A stretch of 64,000 nucleotides of DNA. It comes from Bacillota bacterium (GTDB lineage Bacteria; Bacillota; Clostridia; Christensenellales; Aristaeellaceae). Each line of letters opens with the position of its first letter. Within the stretch, counting starts at the first letter, position 1. Of the stretch, positions 15,289 to 26,000 are shown in pieces. The notes below the pieces were generated by a model. It did no database searches. It had not been told where the DNA came from and worked only from the letters and a program-made list of their open reading frames with translations. The stretch is taken from assembly GCA_023459275.1 (NCBI GenBank), contig JAEWVC010000056.1:1-64000 (forward strand). The letters are read 5' to 3'. A program made the translations under genes and the position numbers.

Positions 15289-17724
15289 ATGCGCAGGATA
15301 TCGCTGAACGGCCGGTGGCGGATGCAGATTATGGGGGAAAGCGGGTGGACTGACGCCGCGGTGCCCGGTTCCGTTTATGGAGACATGCTGGCCGCGGGCC
15401 GGATGGAGGACCCTTTCTACCGGGACAATGAAGAAAAGGCATTGGCCCTGATGGACAATGATTTTATGTACCAGCGGGAGTTTTCCGTCCCGGAGGAACT
15501 GCTGTCCTCCCGCCGGGTGCTTCTGCGCATGGAGGGGCTGGATACCCTGGCCTCTGTGTTTGTCAACGGGACAAAGGTCCTGTCCGCCGATAACATGCAC
15601 CGCACCTGGGAGGCGCAGATCAAAGAGCTGCTTAATCCGGGGGAAAACGCATTGCGGATCGTGTTCCGCTCCCCCACCCGGTACATCCGGGAAAAGTATG
15701 AGGAAAGCCCCGAATATACCGGCGCGGAAGATTGCATGCGCGGCTTTGTGCACCTGCGCAAAGCCCACTGCATGTTTGGCTGGGACTGGGGTCCGCGGCT
15801 GCCCGACGCGGGCATCTGGCGGGATATTTCCCTGCTGGGCATCGGCGGGGGCCGGATCGTATCCGTCCATGTCAGGCAGCGCCATGAAGGCGGCGCGGTG
15901 ACGCTTTCCATTGATCCCGAGATCGAGGCGGCGGAGGGATGCGGCCTTACGGCCCAGGCCCAGGCGGTATCCCCCGATGGAAAAGCTTACGGCATGGATG
16001 CTGCCGGAAGCATCCTTGTTTCCGACCCCCTGCTCTGGTGGCCCAGCGGCTACGGCGGGCAGCCGCTGTACACGCTGCGGGTGCGGCTTGTAAACAGCCG
16101 GGGGGAAACGGAGGACGTTTGGGAAAGGCGCATCGGGCTTCGCACCATGACCATGCGCATCGAAAAGGACCAGTGGGGCGAAAGCTTCTGCCATGAGGTC
16201 AACGGCGTGCGGGTCTTTGCCATGGGCGCGGACTACATCCCGGAGGACAATTTGCTGGGCCGGGTGACGCAGGAGCGCACCTATGCCCTTCTGCTAAGCG
16301 CCAAAGAGGCCCATTTCAACGCTATCCGGGTGTGGGGCGGCGGCCATTATCCCTCCGACGCTTTCTATGACGCCTGCGATGAACTGGGGCTGATGGTGTG
16401 GCAGGATTTCATGTTCGCCTGCGGTGCCTACAAGCTGACCGACGAATTTGAGGAAAATGTTCTGGCCGAATTCCGGGACAACATCCGCCGCATCCGCCAC
16501 CACGCATCCCTTGGGTTATGGTGCGGCAACAATGAGATGGAAATGTTCGCGGCCCTTGGCCACTGGGTGAAAACGCCCATTCAGCGCTACGAATATCTGC
16601 GCCTGTACGAGCGCCTTCTGCCCAAGGTGGTGAAGGAGCTGGACCCAGACACCTTCTATTGGCCGGCCTCTCCCTCCTCCGGCGGCGGGTTTGATGAACC
16701 CAATGACGAAAACCGGGGCGATGTCCACTACTGGGATGTGTGGCACGGCCTGAAGCCCTTTACTGCCTACCGCGGCTTCTATTTCCGCTACGCGTCGGAA
16801 TTCGGGTTCCAGGCGTACCCCCATGTAAAGACGCTGGAGGCCGTGACGCTGCCCGGTGACCGCAACGCCTTCTCCCGGGTGATGGAAAAGCACCAAAGGA
16901 ACGGCACCGCCAACGGCAGGATCATGATGTACCTGTCCCAGACCTACCTGTACCCCAAGGATTTTACGAGCCTTGTCTACGCCTCTCAATTGATGCAGGC
17001 CGACGCCATCCGCTACGGCGTGGAGCACTGGCGCAGGCACCGGGGCCGCTGCATGGGCGCCATCTATTGGCAGCTTAACGACTGCTGGCCGGTGGTCTCC
17101 TGGTCCTCCGTGGATTACAATCTCCGCTGGAAAGCGCTGCACTACGCCGCCAAGCGCTTCTTTGCCCCCCTGATGATCTCCGCCAGGGAGGAGGGGGAGC
17201 TTGCGGCCATGGACTCGGTGAATGTGGAACCGGGCACGCCGGTTTGCAACACCCTCGCCCTTTGCGTAGCCAACGAAACCATGAAGGAGCAAGCCTGCAC
17301 CGTCCGCTGGTCTCTTCGGGACGCCGGATCAGCCGTCCTTCAGGAGGGCAGCCAGGAGGTGGCGGTGGCCCCCCTGTCCAGCCTGTGGCTTCCGGAGATG
17401 GATTTTTCCCAAATGGACAGGCAGGAGCAGTACGTTTCCTTTGCCCTTATCTCCGGCGGAGAAACGATCTCCCGGGGCACGGCGCTGCTTGTAAGGCCCA
17501 AGCACTTCCGCTTCCGCGATCCCCGTCTTTCCGTCCGCCAGGAGGGGGAGGAGGTAGTGGTCACCGCCCTGGCCTACGCGAAAGGCGTGTTCATCGATTC
17601 CGCGGACGGGTTTTTGAAGCTGTCGGACAACTGGTTCGATATGGACGCGGGGGAACGGCGTCTGAAGATCCTTTCAGGCACGCCCGAGGGCCTCACCGTG
17701 CGGTCGGTGTTCGATATCGCCTGA
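15289..17724 (+). CDS. GH2 beta-mannosidase
   Basis: 811 residues with the five-domain GH2 layout: jelly-roll sugar-binding domain (1-175), immunoglobulin-like domain, TIM barrel (about 300-610) and C-terminal beta domains. Catalytic residues are Glu416 in WCGNNEME (acid/base) and Glu504 in YASEFGFQ (nucleophile); the GWDWGPR near 164 and RVWGGGHY near 347 are typical of beta-mannosidases. There is no signal peptide, so it acts on imported beta-mannosides. It starts 33 bp after the DUF2927 gene and 32 bp before the reductase gene, with which it may be co-transcribed. Confidence 0.92.
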   Translation: MRRISLNGRWRMQIMGESGWTDAAVPGSVYGDMLAAGRMEDPFYRDNEEKALALMDNDFMYQREFSVPEELLSSRRVLLRMEGLDTLASVFVNGTKVLSADNMHRTWEAQIKELLNPGENALRIVFRSPTRYIREKYEESPEYTGAEDCMRGFVHLRKAHCMFGWDWGPRLPDAGIWRDISLLGIGGGRIVSVHVRQRHEGGAVTLSIDPEIEAAEGCGLTAQAQAVSPDGKAYGMDAAGSILVSDPLLWWPSGYGGQPLYTLRVRLVNSRGETEDVWERRIGLRTMTMRIEKDQWGESFCHEVNGVRVFAMGADYIPEDNLLGRVTQERTYALLLSAKEAHFNAIRVWGGGHYPSDAFYDACDELGLMVWQDFMFACGAYKLTDEFEENVLAEFRDNIRRIRHHASLGLWCGNNEMEMFAALGHWVKTPIQRYEYLRLYERLLPKVVKELDPDTFYWPASPSSGGGFDEPNDENRGDVHYWDVWHGLKPFTAYRGFYFRYASEFGFQAYPHVKTLEAVTLPGDRNAFSRVMEKHQRNGTANGRIMMYLSQTYLYPKDFTSLVYASQLMQADAIRYGVEHWRRHRGRCMGAIYWQLNDCWPVVSWSSVDYNLRWKALHYAAKRFFAPLMISAREEGELAAMDSVNVEPGTPVCNTLALCVANETMKEQACTVRWSLRDAGSAVLQEGSQEVAVAPLSSLWLPEMDFSQMDRQEQYVSFALISGGETISRGTALLVRPKHFRFRDPRLSVRQEGEEVVVTALAYAKGVFIDSADGFLKLSDNWFDMDAGERRLKILSGTPEGLTVRSVFDIA

Positions 17725-17756
17725 ACAATCTACATTTTATAAAAGGAGTGTGTCCT

Positions 17757-18899
17757 ATGCAGTATGTACCCTTTGGCAAAACCGGCATCAACGTCTCACG
17801 GCTTGGCTTCGGCTGCATGCGCCTGCCCTATGATGAAAAGGATGGCGTGAAGGTATTTAATGAGGAAAAGAGCGTGGAAATGCTCCACCGGGCCATTGAT
17901 TTGGGCGTGAACTATTTCGATACGGCGCCCTATTACTGCGACAAGCAGAGCGAGATCATCGTGGGCAAGGCCTTGAAGGGCTTCCGGGACAAGGTGTACC
18001 TGTCCACCAAGAACCCCATCGAAAACGACTCCGGCGATGATTTTCAAAAGCGGCTGGAGACTTCCCTTGGGAAGCTTGGCACGGATTACATCGACTTTTA
18101 CCACTTCTGGGGCATCAGCCTGGAAACCTATGAAACCAAGATCGACGTGAAGGACGGCCCCCTTTCCCGGGCACTGCGCCTCAAGGAGCAGGGCCTCATC
18201 CGCCATATCTCCTTCTCCTTCCACGACAAGGCAGAGAACATGCTGGAGATTTTAAGGCGCGGCCAGGGGATTTTCTCGTCGGTGCTGTGCCAGTACAACC
18301 TGCTGGACAGGTCCAATGAGGAAGGCATGGCGCTGGCCCATGAGATGGGCCTTGGCGTGGTGGTCATGGGCCCCGTGGGCGGCGGCCGGCTGGGCGCGCC
18401 TTCGGAGGTGATCCGCGGCCTTCTGCCCGGCCCGGTGAAATCCTCCGCGGAGGTGGCGCTGCGCTTTGTGTTCAACAACCCCAACGTGCACATCGCCCTC
18501 TCCGGCATGGGGGATATCGCCATGGTGGAGGAAAATGCCCGCCTGGCCGGCGATATCCGGCCCCTGACCAAGGAGGAAACGGAGAGCATTGAGGCCACGC
18601 TGGCGGAAAACAAGCGCCTGTCCGAGCTCTACTGCACCGGCTGCAACTACTGCATGCCCTGCCCGGCGGGTATCAACATCCCTGAGATTTTCAAGATGAT
18701 GAATTACCACCGGGTCTACAAGATCACCGATTACGCCAAAAAGCAGTATGCCATGATCGGCAAGGTGGACTGGATGAAGTACGAAAACGCCTCCGCCTGC
18801 CTGGACTGCGGCGCCTGCGAGGACAAGTGCCCCCAGCACCTAAAGATACGCGACCAGCTCCGCCAGACCCACGAGGCGCTGGGTGCGCAGGAAGAATAA
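17757..18899 (+). CDS. Aldo/keto reductase with C-terminal 2x[4Fe-4S] domain
   Basis: 380 residues. Residues 1-275 form an aldo/keto reductase barrel with the tetrad Asp55, Tyr60 (or Tyr59), Lys85 and His116. Residues 290-360 hold two cysteine clusters (293/296/299/302 and 348/351/354/358) typical of ferredoxin-like iron-sulfur sites found in anaerobes. The family reduces or oxidises sugars and other carbonyls, with electrons possibly passing through the clusters. The ATG at 17757 follows AAAAGGAG by eight bases; an in-frame extension upstream lies inside the mannosidase gene. Its physiological substrate is unknown. Confidence 0.9.
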   Translation: MQYVPFGKTGINVSRLGFGCMRLPYDEKDGVKVFNEEKSVEMLHRAIDLGVNYFDTAPYYCDKQSEIIVGKALKGFRDKVYLSTKNPIENDSGDDFQKRLETSLGKLGTDYIDFYHFWGISLETYETKIDVKDGPLSRALRLKEQGLIRHISFSFHDKAENMLEILRRGQGIFSSVLCQYNLLDRSNEEGMALAHEMGLGVVVMGPVGGGRLGAPSEVIRGLLPGPVKSSAEVALRFVFNNPNVHIALSGMGDIAMVEENARLAGDIRPLTKEETESIEATLAENKRLSELYCTGCNYCMPCPAGINIPEIFKMMNYHRVYKITDYAKKQYAMIGKVDWMKYENASACLDCGACEDKCPQHLKIRDQLRQTHEALGAQEE

Positions 18900-18952
18900 T
18901 ACTATTTCCAAACAGTATTTCGTCGTTACGGCGGTTCTTTTCGTGCGGAAGG

Positions 18953-19135
18953 TTGGTTTCCTGCCGGAAACCAAGTCGCTACGCGACCGCCCGTTCAAAA
19001 GCGTTTGAACGGGCGCACGACTATGTCGCCTTATGCCCGGCTTGCTCAATCGTCGCCCCGCTCACTGCCGTTCGCGTAGCTCGTTTCGCAAGCTTCCTCC
19101 GCCCGGCCCATTGCCCCCACCGGGGGCGGCCGGGC
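18953..19135. other. Hairpin-rich non-coding stretch
   Basis: No gene is supported here. Perfect stems follow one another: TTGGTTTCC/GGAAACCAA (18953-18974), GTCGC/GCGAC (18975-18987), an 11-bp GCCCGTTCAAA/TTTGAACGGGC stem (18989-19014), and a nested pair GCCCGGCC/GGCCGGGC around GCCCCC/GGGGGC (19101-19135). The first three are adjacent with one base or less between them, which is more order than chance gives. It could be a structured RNA, a 3-prime region of the reductase transcript, or decayed repeat DNA. Confidence 0.5.
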
Positions 19136-19275
19136 TACGGAACCCAGCGTAGCGCGGCGTTGCCTCGCTCCGTCTCCTTGTCCTGCATCGAAAATACCTC
19201 GCCGCTTTGGACGAAATAATATTTTACAATAGTATAACGGGCGATCCACTGTTTGAAAACGGAATAGGACCACCG

Positions 19276-19311
19276 CAAAAAGCATACCGCCCACTGAAAT
19301 GGGCGGTATGC
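19276..19311 (-). terminator. Intrinsic terminator, left copy
   Basis: Reading left, the 12-bp stem GCATACCGCCCA/TGGGCGGTATGC is followed by five T (A-run at 19277-19281 on the plus strand). It would end minus-strand transcripts from the binding-protein gene that stops at 19601. Confidence 0.7.
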
Positions 19312-19559
19312 CCAGACCATCAACAAACCCTTAGGAGGTATTGGAGGACCGCAGTCCTCCAATTGCAGATCGAAAATCAGCGACATGTGCGGTGATTTTC
19401 GCAGGAATTTCGAAGAAATTCCTACTTTGCCCGAGCAAACGGCCGTACGATGGCGCAGCCGTCGTGCAGTGCAGCGAGGGAAAAACTCGAAAAAGTGGCA
19501 ACGCCACTTTTTCGACACGCTGAGCATACCGCCCACTGAAATGGGCGGTATGCTTTTTT
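19282..19559. repeat. Structured repeat element bounded by two identical 30-bp hairpins
   Basis: Identical hairpins (stem GCATACCGCCCA/TGGGCGGTATGC, loop CTGAAA) lie at 19282-19311 and 19524-19553. Between them are four more stems: TTGGAGGAC/GTCCTCCAA (19341-19362), GAAAATC/GATTTTC (19372-19400), AGGAATTT/AAATTCCT (19403-19423) and GAAAAAGTGGC/GCCACTTTTTC (19489-19513). No open frame with a ribosome binding site is convincing. The bounding hairpins each face outward to a T-run, so the element is closed by a terminator on each strand. It resembles a non-autonomous mobile or structured-RNA element. Confidence 0.6.
19524..19559 (+). terminator. Intrinsic terminator, right copy
   Basis: The same 12-bp stem as at 19282-19311, here followed by six T on the plus strand. 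It would end transcripts coming from the aldo/keto reductase gene. Confidence 0.8.
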
Positions 19560-19600
19560 GAACGGTTGTTTTGATAGCATTTCCTGCTATATGTGTGCGA

Positions 19601-21121
19601 CTATTTGCCAACAACCTCCCACGCGGCCGCCGCGTCGTCGATAATGGCCTGCAGGCCCTGGCCTTTGAGCTGTTCATACTGCTTGTTGTAGTCGTCCAAA
19701 GTAATGCGCCCGGCGGTCACATTGGCCGCCATCTCCCGAAGAGAGGGGAAGATGTCCGCCGAATACTGGGTGAAGGCATCCGTCACCAGGGTGGGCGCCA
19801 CCGGCGTAAAGTAGGGTTCCTGCATAAACAGGCCGTCATAGAAGTTTTTCGTCAGATCATCCAGTTCGTCATACGTCTTGCCCGTCAGCAGGATCTGCAT
19901 ATAGTTGTCCTGCAGCCACAGGAACGGGAAGGGCTGGAAGATGAGGCCCGCGCCCCTGGCGTTGACGAAGGAATCCACATAGGGGGAGAGGAGCTTGGGC
20001 TTGCCGTCCACCACCTCGTGGTGCACGCCTTCCACGCCATAGTTCATCAGGGACGCGCCCTCATCGGAATACAGCCAGTTGAAGAAGCGCACGATATCGC
20101 CGGCTTTGTCCTCGGCCGCTACGGTGACAACGCCCATGGGGCTCACCTTGTTGCGGGCGGGCACACACTGGTCGCCAAGGGGACCCTTGGGCGGCGGGCA
20201 GCAGACGGCGGTGGCATTGGGATCGCTCTGGCGCAGCACCTGGCTGGTGAGCTTGGACTGCTCCGCGGCTGCCCAGCAGCTTCCGCCCAGATTGCTGTCC
20301 ATGACCTTGTACCAGCCGGCCATGTCGCGGGTGGCAAATTCGCGGTCAAGCAGCCCTTCGGAATACAGCTGGTTCATGGCGGTCAGGTAGGCCTGGTAGT
20401 TGGGATGCTCCTGGATCAGGCCGTAGCTGCCGTCGGGCATGTAACAGAAGTAATTCTGGGCGGCGTTCAGCCCGTCCACCACGATGCCGAAGCTCATCAT
20501 CATCTGGTCGGCGCTGCCGGCGATGGGGATCTCGTTGGTGGGATCGCCGTCGCCGTTCATGTCCTGGTCCCTGACAGCGCGCCAGTAGGCAAGCCAGCCG
20601 TCCCAATCGGTGGGCACTTCCATGTTAAGCTTGTCAAGCCAGTCCTGGCGCACCAGGAAGGAAAAGATGGGGGGAAAATCAAAGGTGTAGGCAAAGTTGT
20701 AGATTTCGCCGTCGTTCACGTTGCGAAGGCGCACATAGTCTGTGTCGTTCAGCACCTTGAGCATGTCGGGGGCGTAATCTTCCGTGTAGTATTGGGTCAG
20801 GGGGACGACAGCCCCCTGGTCTATTAGCTTCACGGTGTCCGCGCCGATGATCACGTCCGGCAGGTCTCCTGTGGCCAGCAATGCGTTGACCCTGGTGTCA
20901 AAATCCTGCCTGGGGGCCCATTCCACGGTGATCTTGGTGTTGGTGGCCTTCTCGATCTCTGGGATCAGCGTCGTTTCGGTGGAGTAGGGGGACCATGTCT
21001 GGGCGAGGATGGAGATTTCCAGCGTCTTGTCGAACAAAGGCGCTTTCTCTCCCGATGCGGTTGCCATGGCGCCCAAGGGCAGCAGCATGGCGAGGAACAG
21101 GGCAAGCAAACGTTTGGTCAT
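19601..21121 (-). CDS. Extracellular sugar-binding protein, LplA-like ABC component
   Basis: 506 residues with a signal peptide (MTKRLLALFLAMLLPLGAMA, cleavage near 20) and no lipobox cysteine. The mature part is a type 1 solute-binding fold; LPDVIIGAD near 90, DMNGDGDPTNEIP near 190 (a calcium-type loop common in this family) and the final ALLGE-free tail match LplA/YtcQ-type proteins that bind oligosaccharides. The ATG at 21121 follows AAAAGGAG by eight bases. It is the last gene of the five-gene minus-strand operon that begins with the GH50-like gene at 28268, directly after the two permease genes. Confidence 0.88.
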   Translation of the reverse strand: MTKRLLALFLAMLLPLGAMATASGEKAPLFDKTLEISILAQTWSPYSTETTLIPEIEKATNTKITVEWAPRQDFDTRVNALLATGDLPDVIIGADTVKLIDQGAVVPLTQYYTEDYAPDMLKVLNDTDYVRLRNVNDGEIYNFAYTFDFPPIFSFLVRQDWLDKLNMEVPTDWDGWLAYWRAVRDQDMNGDGDPTNEIPIAGSADQMMMSFGIVVDGLNAAQNYFCYMPDGSYGLIQEHPNYQAYLTAMNQLYSEGLLDREFATRDMAGWYKVMDSNLGGSCWAAAEQSKLTSQVLRQSDPNATAVCCPPPKGPLGDQCVPARNKVSPMGVVTVAAEDKAGDIVRFFNWLYSDEGASLMNYGVEGVHHEVVDGKPKLLSPYVDSFVNARGAGLIFQPFPFLWLQDNYMQILLTGKTYDELDDLTKNFYDGLFMQEPYFTPVAPTLVTDAFTQYSADIFPSLREMAANVTAGRITLDDYNKQYEQLKGQGLQAIIDDAAAAWEVVGK

Positions 21122-21169
21122 GAGGCACACTCCTTTTCATGGATCGTTTAGTATGTTCATACCGGGTCC

Positions 21170-22051
21170 TCATTCCTTGACGGAACCCAGCAGGATACCT
21201 GAAACAAAATACCGCTGCGCAAAGGGGTAAATGGCCAGCACCGGCACCATGGCCACCACGATGGCCGCATGCTTCAATTGCTCCGGCAGCGCCGTGCGGT
21301 TCCCCTCGATCAATTCCACCAGGGAACTGGACTCGCTGGTGAGCACCATTTCCCTTAGCACCAGCTGCAGCGTGTACTTGTTCACGCTGCGCAGGTACAG
21401 CAAAGGATTCATGTAGTCGTTCCAGTGTGCCACAAACACCCAAAGCCCGATGGTGGCGAGGCCCGCCTTGGAAAGGGGCATGATGATGCTGAAGAGCACC
21501 TTGAAGTCGTTGGCTCCGTCCAGGCGCGCGCTTTCCACCAGGGAGATGGAAATACTGGTAAAGAACGTGCGCAAAATCAGGATGTTATAGGCGCTCAAGA
21601 GTGAGGCAAAGATCAGCGACAGCAGGGAATCCACCAGCCTCAGCTTGCTCATGACGATGAAGGAGGGGATCATGCCGCCGGAAAACCACATGGTGATCAT
21701 GATAATGGCGTTGTAGAGCCCCTTGCCCGCAAACTTTCCGTATGCCAGGGGATAGGCCGCCATGGAGGTCAAAACCAGGCTGGAGGTGCAGCCGAATACC
21801 GCCACCAGAATGGTGTTGAGGTAGGCGGACAGGATCGTCTGCGTCTGGAATACCCGCAGGTAGGACTGGAAGGAGAACCCAACCGGCCAGACGGTCACCT
21901 TGCCCCCCATGATGGCGTATTCGTTGCTCACGGATATGGAAAGCAGGTTCATAAACGGGAGGATGATCAGGAGGGAAAACAGCACAAGGACCGCAAGCAC
22001 AGCCGCGTCAAAGGCGCGCTCGCCACGGGATTTTACTTTGCCATACTGCAC
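21170..22051 (-). CDS. Sugar ABC permease, LplC/YtcP type
   Basis: 293 residues with six membrane helices and the MalG-type coupling loop ESARLDGANDFKV near 177-189, followed by the family end AQRYFVSGILLGSVKE. It forms the importer channel with the LplB-type permease encoded 16 bp upstream. The GTG at 22051 has AAAGGGGG eight bases before it; the longer frame from 22120 would run into the upstream gene. No ATPase gene is present in this operon, as usual for this family, which shares an MsmX-like ATPase encoded elsewhere. Confidence 0.9.
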   Translation of the reverse strand: MQYGKVKSRGERAFDAAVLAVLVLFSLLIILPFMNLLSISVSNEYAIMGGKVTVWPVGFSFQSYLRVFQTQTILSAYLNTILVAVFGCTSSLVLTSMAAYPLAYGKFAGKGLYNAIIMITMWFSGGMIPSFIVMSKLRLVDSLLSLIFASLLSAYNILILRTFFTSISISLVESARLDGANDFKVLFSIIMPLSKAGLATIGLWVFVAHWNDYMNPLLYLRSVNKYTLQLVLREMVLTSESSSLVELIEGNRTALPEQLKHAAIVVAMVPVLAIYPFAQRYFVSGILLGSVKE

Positions 22052-22067
22052 GCTCTCTTCCCCCTTT

Positions 22068-23015
22068 CTAAAAGATGGCCTTGGTGTCACTGGACAGCTT
22101 CTTGGAGGCATAGTTGGCAACCAGCACCAGCATCAGGCTCACCACCGCGTTGAAGAGCCCCACAGCGGCGGAAAAGCTGTATTTCCCCTGCACCATACCC
22201 ACCTTGTAGATGTAGGTGGGCAAAAGCTCGGATACGGAAAGGTTGAGGTCGTTTTGCAGAAGCAGCACCTTTTCAAAGTTGGCGCCCAGCAGGTCCCCGA
22301 TCCTTAAAATCAAAAGGATGATGATGGTCTGCTTGATCCCCGGAAGCGTAATGTGCCAGATCCTTCTGAAACGCCCCGCGCCGTCCACCGTGGCCGCCTC
22401 GTACAGGGTTGGGTCGATGGCGGTGATGGCGGAAAGGTATACCACCGAGTTCCATCCCGCCGTCTGCCAGATGCCGCTTACCACGTTGATGCCCCGAAAC
22501 TGGGACGGGTCCCCCAGCAGGTAGGGGGGCGTCTGCCCCAAGGCCCTGTAAAGCACGCCCAGCAGGCCCAGCGACGGCGAAAGGAAAGAATTGATCATGC
22601 CCACGAATACCACGGTGGAAATAAAGTAAGGCATGTACGTGACCGTTTGGATCGTCCGCTTGATCTTGGCGTTGGCCACCTCGTTGAGCAAAAGCGCCAG
22701 CACGATGGCCGAGGGGAACACGAAAATAATGCTCAGCAGGTTCAGCGCCACCGTGTTCCAGATGGTTCTTGAAAAATTCATGCCATTGACGAACGTGATA
22801 AAGTGCTTGAATCCCACAAAATTGCTGCCCGCAAAGCCTTTCAGAAGCTTGTAGTCAAAAAACGACATGGAAAGATACCCCATGGGCAGGTACTTGAAGA
22901 CGATAAAATAGATGAGCACGGGCAGGATCATCAGGTAAATGTAGCGGTTCCGCCAGGCGCGCATCCGCCAGCGCGACCTTTCCCGCGCCCTGCCGGCCTT
23001 CTCCGCCTTAACCAT
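22068..23015 (-). CDS. Sugar ABC permease, LplB/YteP type
   Basis: 315 residues: a basic N-terminus, six membrane helices and the EAA coupling loop YEAATVDGAGRFRRIW near 209-224, as in LplB/YteP proteins of polysaccharide-oligomer importers. The ATG at 23015 overlaps the end of the DUF5107-TPR gene by 8 bp and has AAAGGAGG six bases upstream, indicating coupled translation. It pairs with the LplC-type permease that follows. Confidence 0.9.
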   Translation of the reverse strand: MVKAEKAGRARERSRWRMRAWRNRYIYLMILPVLIYFIVFKYLPMGYLSMSFFDYKLLKGFAGSNFVGFKHFITFVNGMNFSRTIWNTVALNLLSIIFVFPSAIVLALLLNEVANAKIKRTIQTVTYMPYFISTVVFVGMINSFLSPSLGLLGVLYRALGQTPPYLLGDPSQFRGINVVSGIWQTAGWNSVVYLSAITAIDPTLYEAATVDGAGRFRRIWHITLPGIKQTIIILLILRIGDLLGANFEKVLLLQNDLNLSVSELLPTYIYKVGMVQGKYSFSAAVGLFNAVVSLMLVLVANYASKKLSSDTKAIF

Positions 23016-26000
23016 GCTCCTCCTCCTTTCCTTCCTTCACAAGAAGCCTTGCGTACAGGTTCGTCGGTTCGCCCTTCAGGGACGCGGCCGCCAGCCTCCC
23101 GGCTTTTTCGGTATCGCCCGCCGCCCAGTTTGCCATGGCCAGCTGCCAGTCGCAGGAGGACTTGCGGAGTGTTTCCGCCGGCTCCTGATAGCTGATAAAG
23201 AAGGGCGTCGTTTTGAAATATCCCGCATCCTTCATCTCCCGCGCCGCTTCGTATGCGCGGGCATGGGCGGCGGTCAGTTCCTGGGCCACGGCCGGCCGGC
23301 CTGTTTCCCCGTACACCTTGGCCTGCCAGCAGCCAAGCTCCGGCAGCTGCATGTTGGAGAAATAGTCCGTCTTCAAAAGCAGGATATGGCCGAAAATCTC
23401 CTGCGCCTTCGCATTATCCCCAAGGTGCTTCAGGCACAGCGCTTCATAGAATTGGTGGGGCACCAGCAGCACCTCGTTCCATAGCCCGGCCCCCAGGGAA
23501 TCCGGCAGTGTTTGTGCTTTCTTAAAACGTTCAAGCGCCGCCTTCCATTCCCCCTGCGCAAACAGCGCACGGCCCAGGGCGTGGTGGGCGAACATGTACT
23601 GTTCCGCCACGGTGTGTTCGCCGCCCTCACAGGGCGTAAACTGCCGGGAAGCAAGCAGCGAAAGCGCTTCCTCATGTTTCCCCGCCAGGTTGAATGCCCG
23701 CGCCCACTCAATGACAATATCCTCCCGGACATCTCCGGCGCCGCATTCCTTATCAAGGAAAGCCAGCACTTCCCCGGAGGGGGTATCCATCCGCATCATC
23801 AGATAGGCCAGCTCCCAAAGAATCTGCTGGTCATGGGGATGGCGGGCAAGCGCCTCCTTCAGCAGCGGAAGCGCCTCTCCCCGCCTGTTAAGGCAGCTAA
23901 AGTAGGCTGCCGCCAGGTTGCGGTACGGCGCATACGCGCCGGGGTCATTTTGGATCGCCGCTTCCCACAGGGCCGCCGCTTCTTCAGCGCTCCCCATGTG
24001 GTACCGCACGCAGGCCAGCAGGTCCTGTGCCTTGGCATCCTTGGGGTTCTTGTCCAGCGCGCTTTGCAGCGCCCGGATTTCCAATGGCCGCAGGGGATAG
24101 GCGATCCCCACCGGCAGCAGGGAGGCGTTTTCCGCCGGCGCTTTGTTTAGCTTCCGGGCAAGATCGTCAAGGACATACCCGGCCATGGCGCATTTTTTGG
24201 AAAGGCCGTCAAGAAGCTGATACGCCAGCTCCGTCTCTCCCATGCCGCATAGGTCATCGGCCAGATCCAGGGCGTTCTGGCACGGATCGCTGCGGAACCG
24301 TTCATACAGCCCCTGGGTGCCAAAACGCAGGATATACGCCAGATGGTCCATGGGGTCCGCCGCCAGAAGCGCGTCCAGTTGGCTGTGGGCTTCTTCCCTC
24401 CTGCCAAGATGCGCAAGGGCGCAGGCCAGCAGTGCGGCCGCCTGGGCATTGCCGGGGTTTGCTTTGAGTGCCTTTTGGGCATGCGCTTCCATGGCCGCGT
24501 AGGCACCGTGCCTGCCGTCGATCCTGGCGGCGCGCGTCATGGCCCGGCTCCCGGCGTCCTGGTTCCAGGCCGCCTTTTGGTACCAGTCAAGGGCTTCTTC
24601 CTCCCGCTGCAGCGCCTCGGCCGCAAGCCCCAGCACATAGGCGGATTCGCCGCTTTCCGGGTGGAAGTTGCGCACGGTCAGCGCCCTGTACCCCTTCAGC
24701 GCAAGATCATACGCCGCTTCGTACCTCGCGTGGGCGTATTCAAAGCGGGCCAGCGCCACAAGGGCCGGGGCAAATTCCGGGTCCTTTGAAAGCGCCTCCC
24801 GGTAATAGGCGTCGGGCGCAACGGCCGGGTCCCGGTACTGCTCCACATGCACGCCGGCCAGATAACATTCCTGGGCCGTTTTCAGGCAGGTAAGGGCCGG
24901 GTTGTCGGGCAGCGTTTCCGGCATGGCGCGGAGCTTTTGGGGCTCCTTTGCGTACGCGAGCAGGCATTTTCCTTCCTCGTTAAGCAGGGAAACGCTGTTC
25001 ACATCACCGGGGAAAGCCACTTCAAGGGGTTTTCCCGGCATCAGGTCTACAGGATGATCCTGTCCGTTGATGACAAGAACGGCATTTTTGAAAGCCTTGG
25101 TGGCCTGGACCCTCACGCCGCCCGGGCACAGCGCCGCCGCCGCTTCCCGCGTGGCGCATACAGGCACGCCCGTGTCCCCCAAAGGATACCAGGACTGGGC
25201 AAACTCCTTGGCCTCGTAGGCCTCCAGCCACGCGAAATCCGGCTGGTTCCCGGAATAGCTGCTGGCCATCAGTTCGGCATATGCGCCGTCTGTGTCCGTC
25301 AGCGCCTTTTCCCAGCTTCGGCCAAGCTGCCCGTAGGCCCAGGTGAACATCTTTTTGCCGATGGAGGTATGGCGGTCTGCCGCGTGCACCACACCGCACC
25401 GCCTGCCCTCATCATAGCCCCCAAAGAAGTCATATTTTGTTTCTCCGCAAAAATAGGAAGTAGGCTGCCTGGTGTTTTTGTGATGGCTGATGTCCACGCC
25501 CTCCCCCATGCGGATGCCGTTGTAGACGCCCGAAGCCACGGGGAAGGAGGTCACGTTCTTGCGGTAATGGAACTGCACATAGTGCACATCCGGCGGGAAG
25601 AACAGCCGGTACTGCTCATTCACGGGCACAGCGGCGTTTTCCCACCACAGGAAGGAGCGGCGCACCGGCGTGCGGTTATACACCTTCATCAGCGTATCGA
25701 AAACCGCCTCGCCGGGTTTCAGGCGGATGCCCACCATGCCCTTCATGCGGTCCAGGGGCTCATGCTCGCTGAGCCACACGGTCACGGAGCCGTCCTCCCC
25801 CCGGGCAATGGCATAATCCGCGGGCATGAAGGTGGAAGGGCGGTGGTGACAGGGCCAGTTGAACTCGCACCCGCCGGAGACCCAGGAACCCAGCAGGCCG
25901 ATCAAGGCCGGCTTGATCACATGCTGCTTGTAGAAGAAATCGTATCCCGTGGTCTTGTCCAGCGCCGAATAGATGCGCCCGCCCAGTTCCGGCAGGATCT

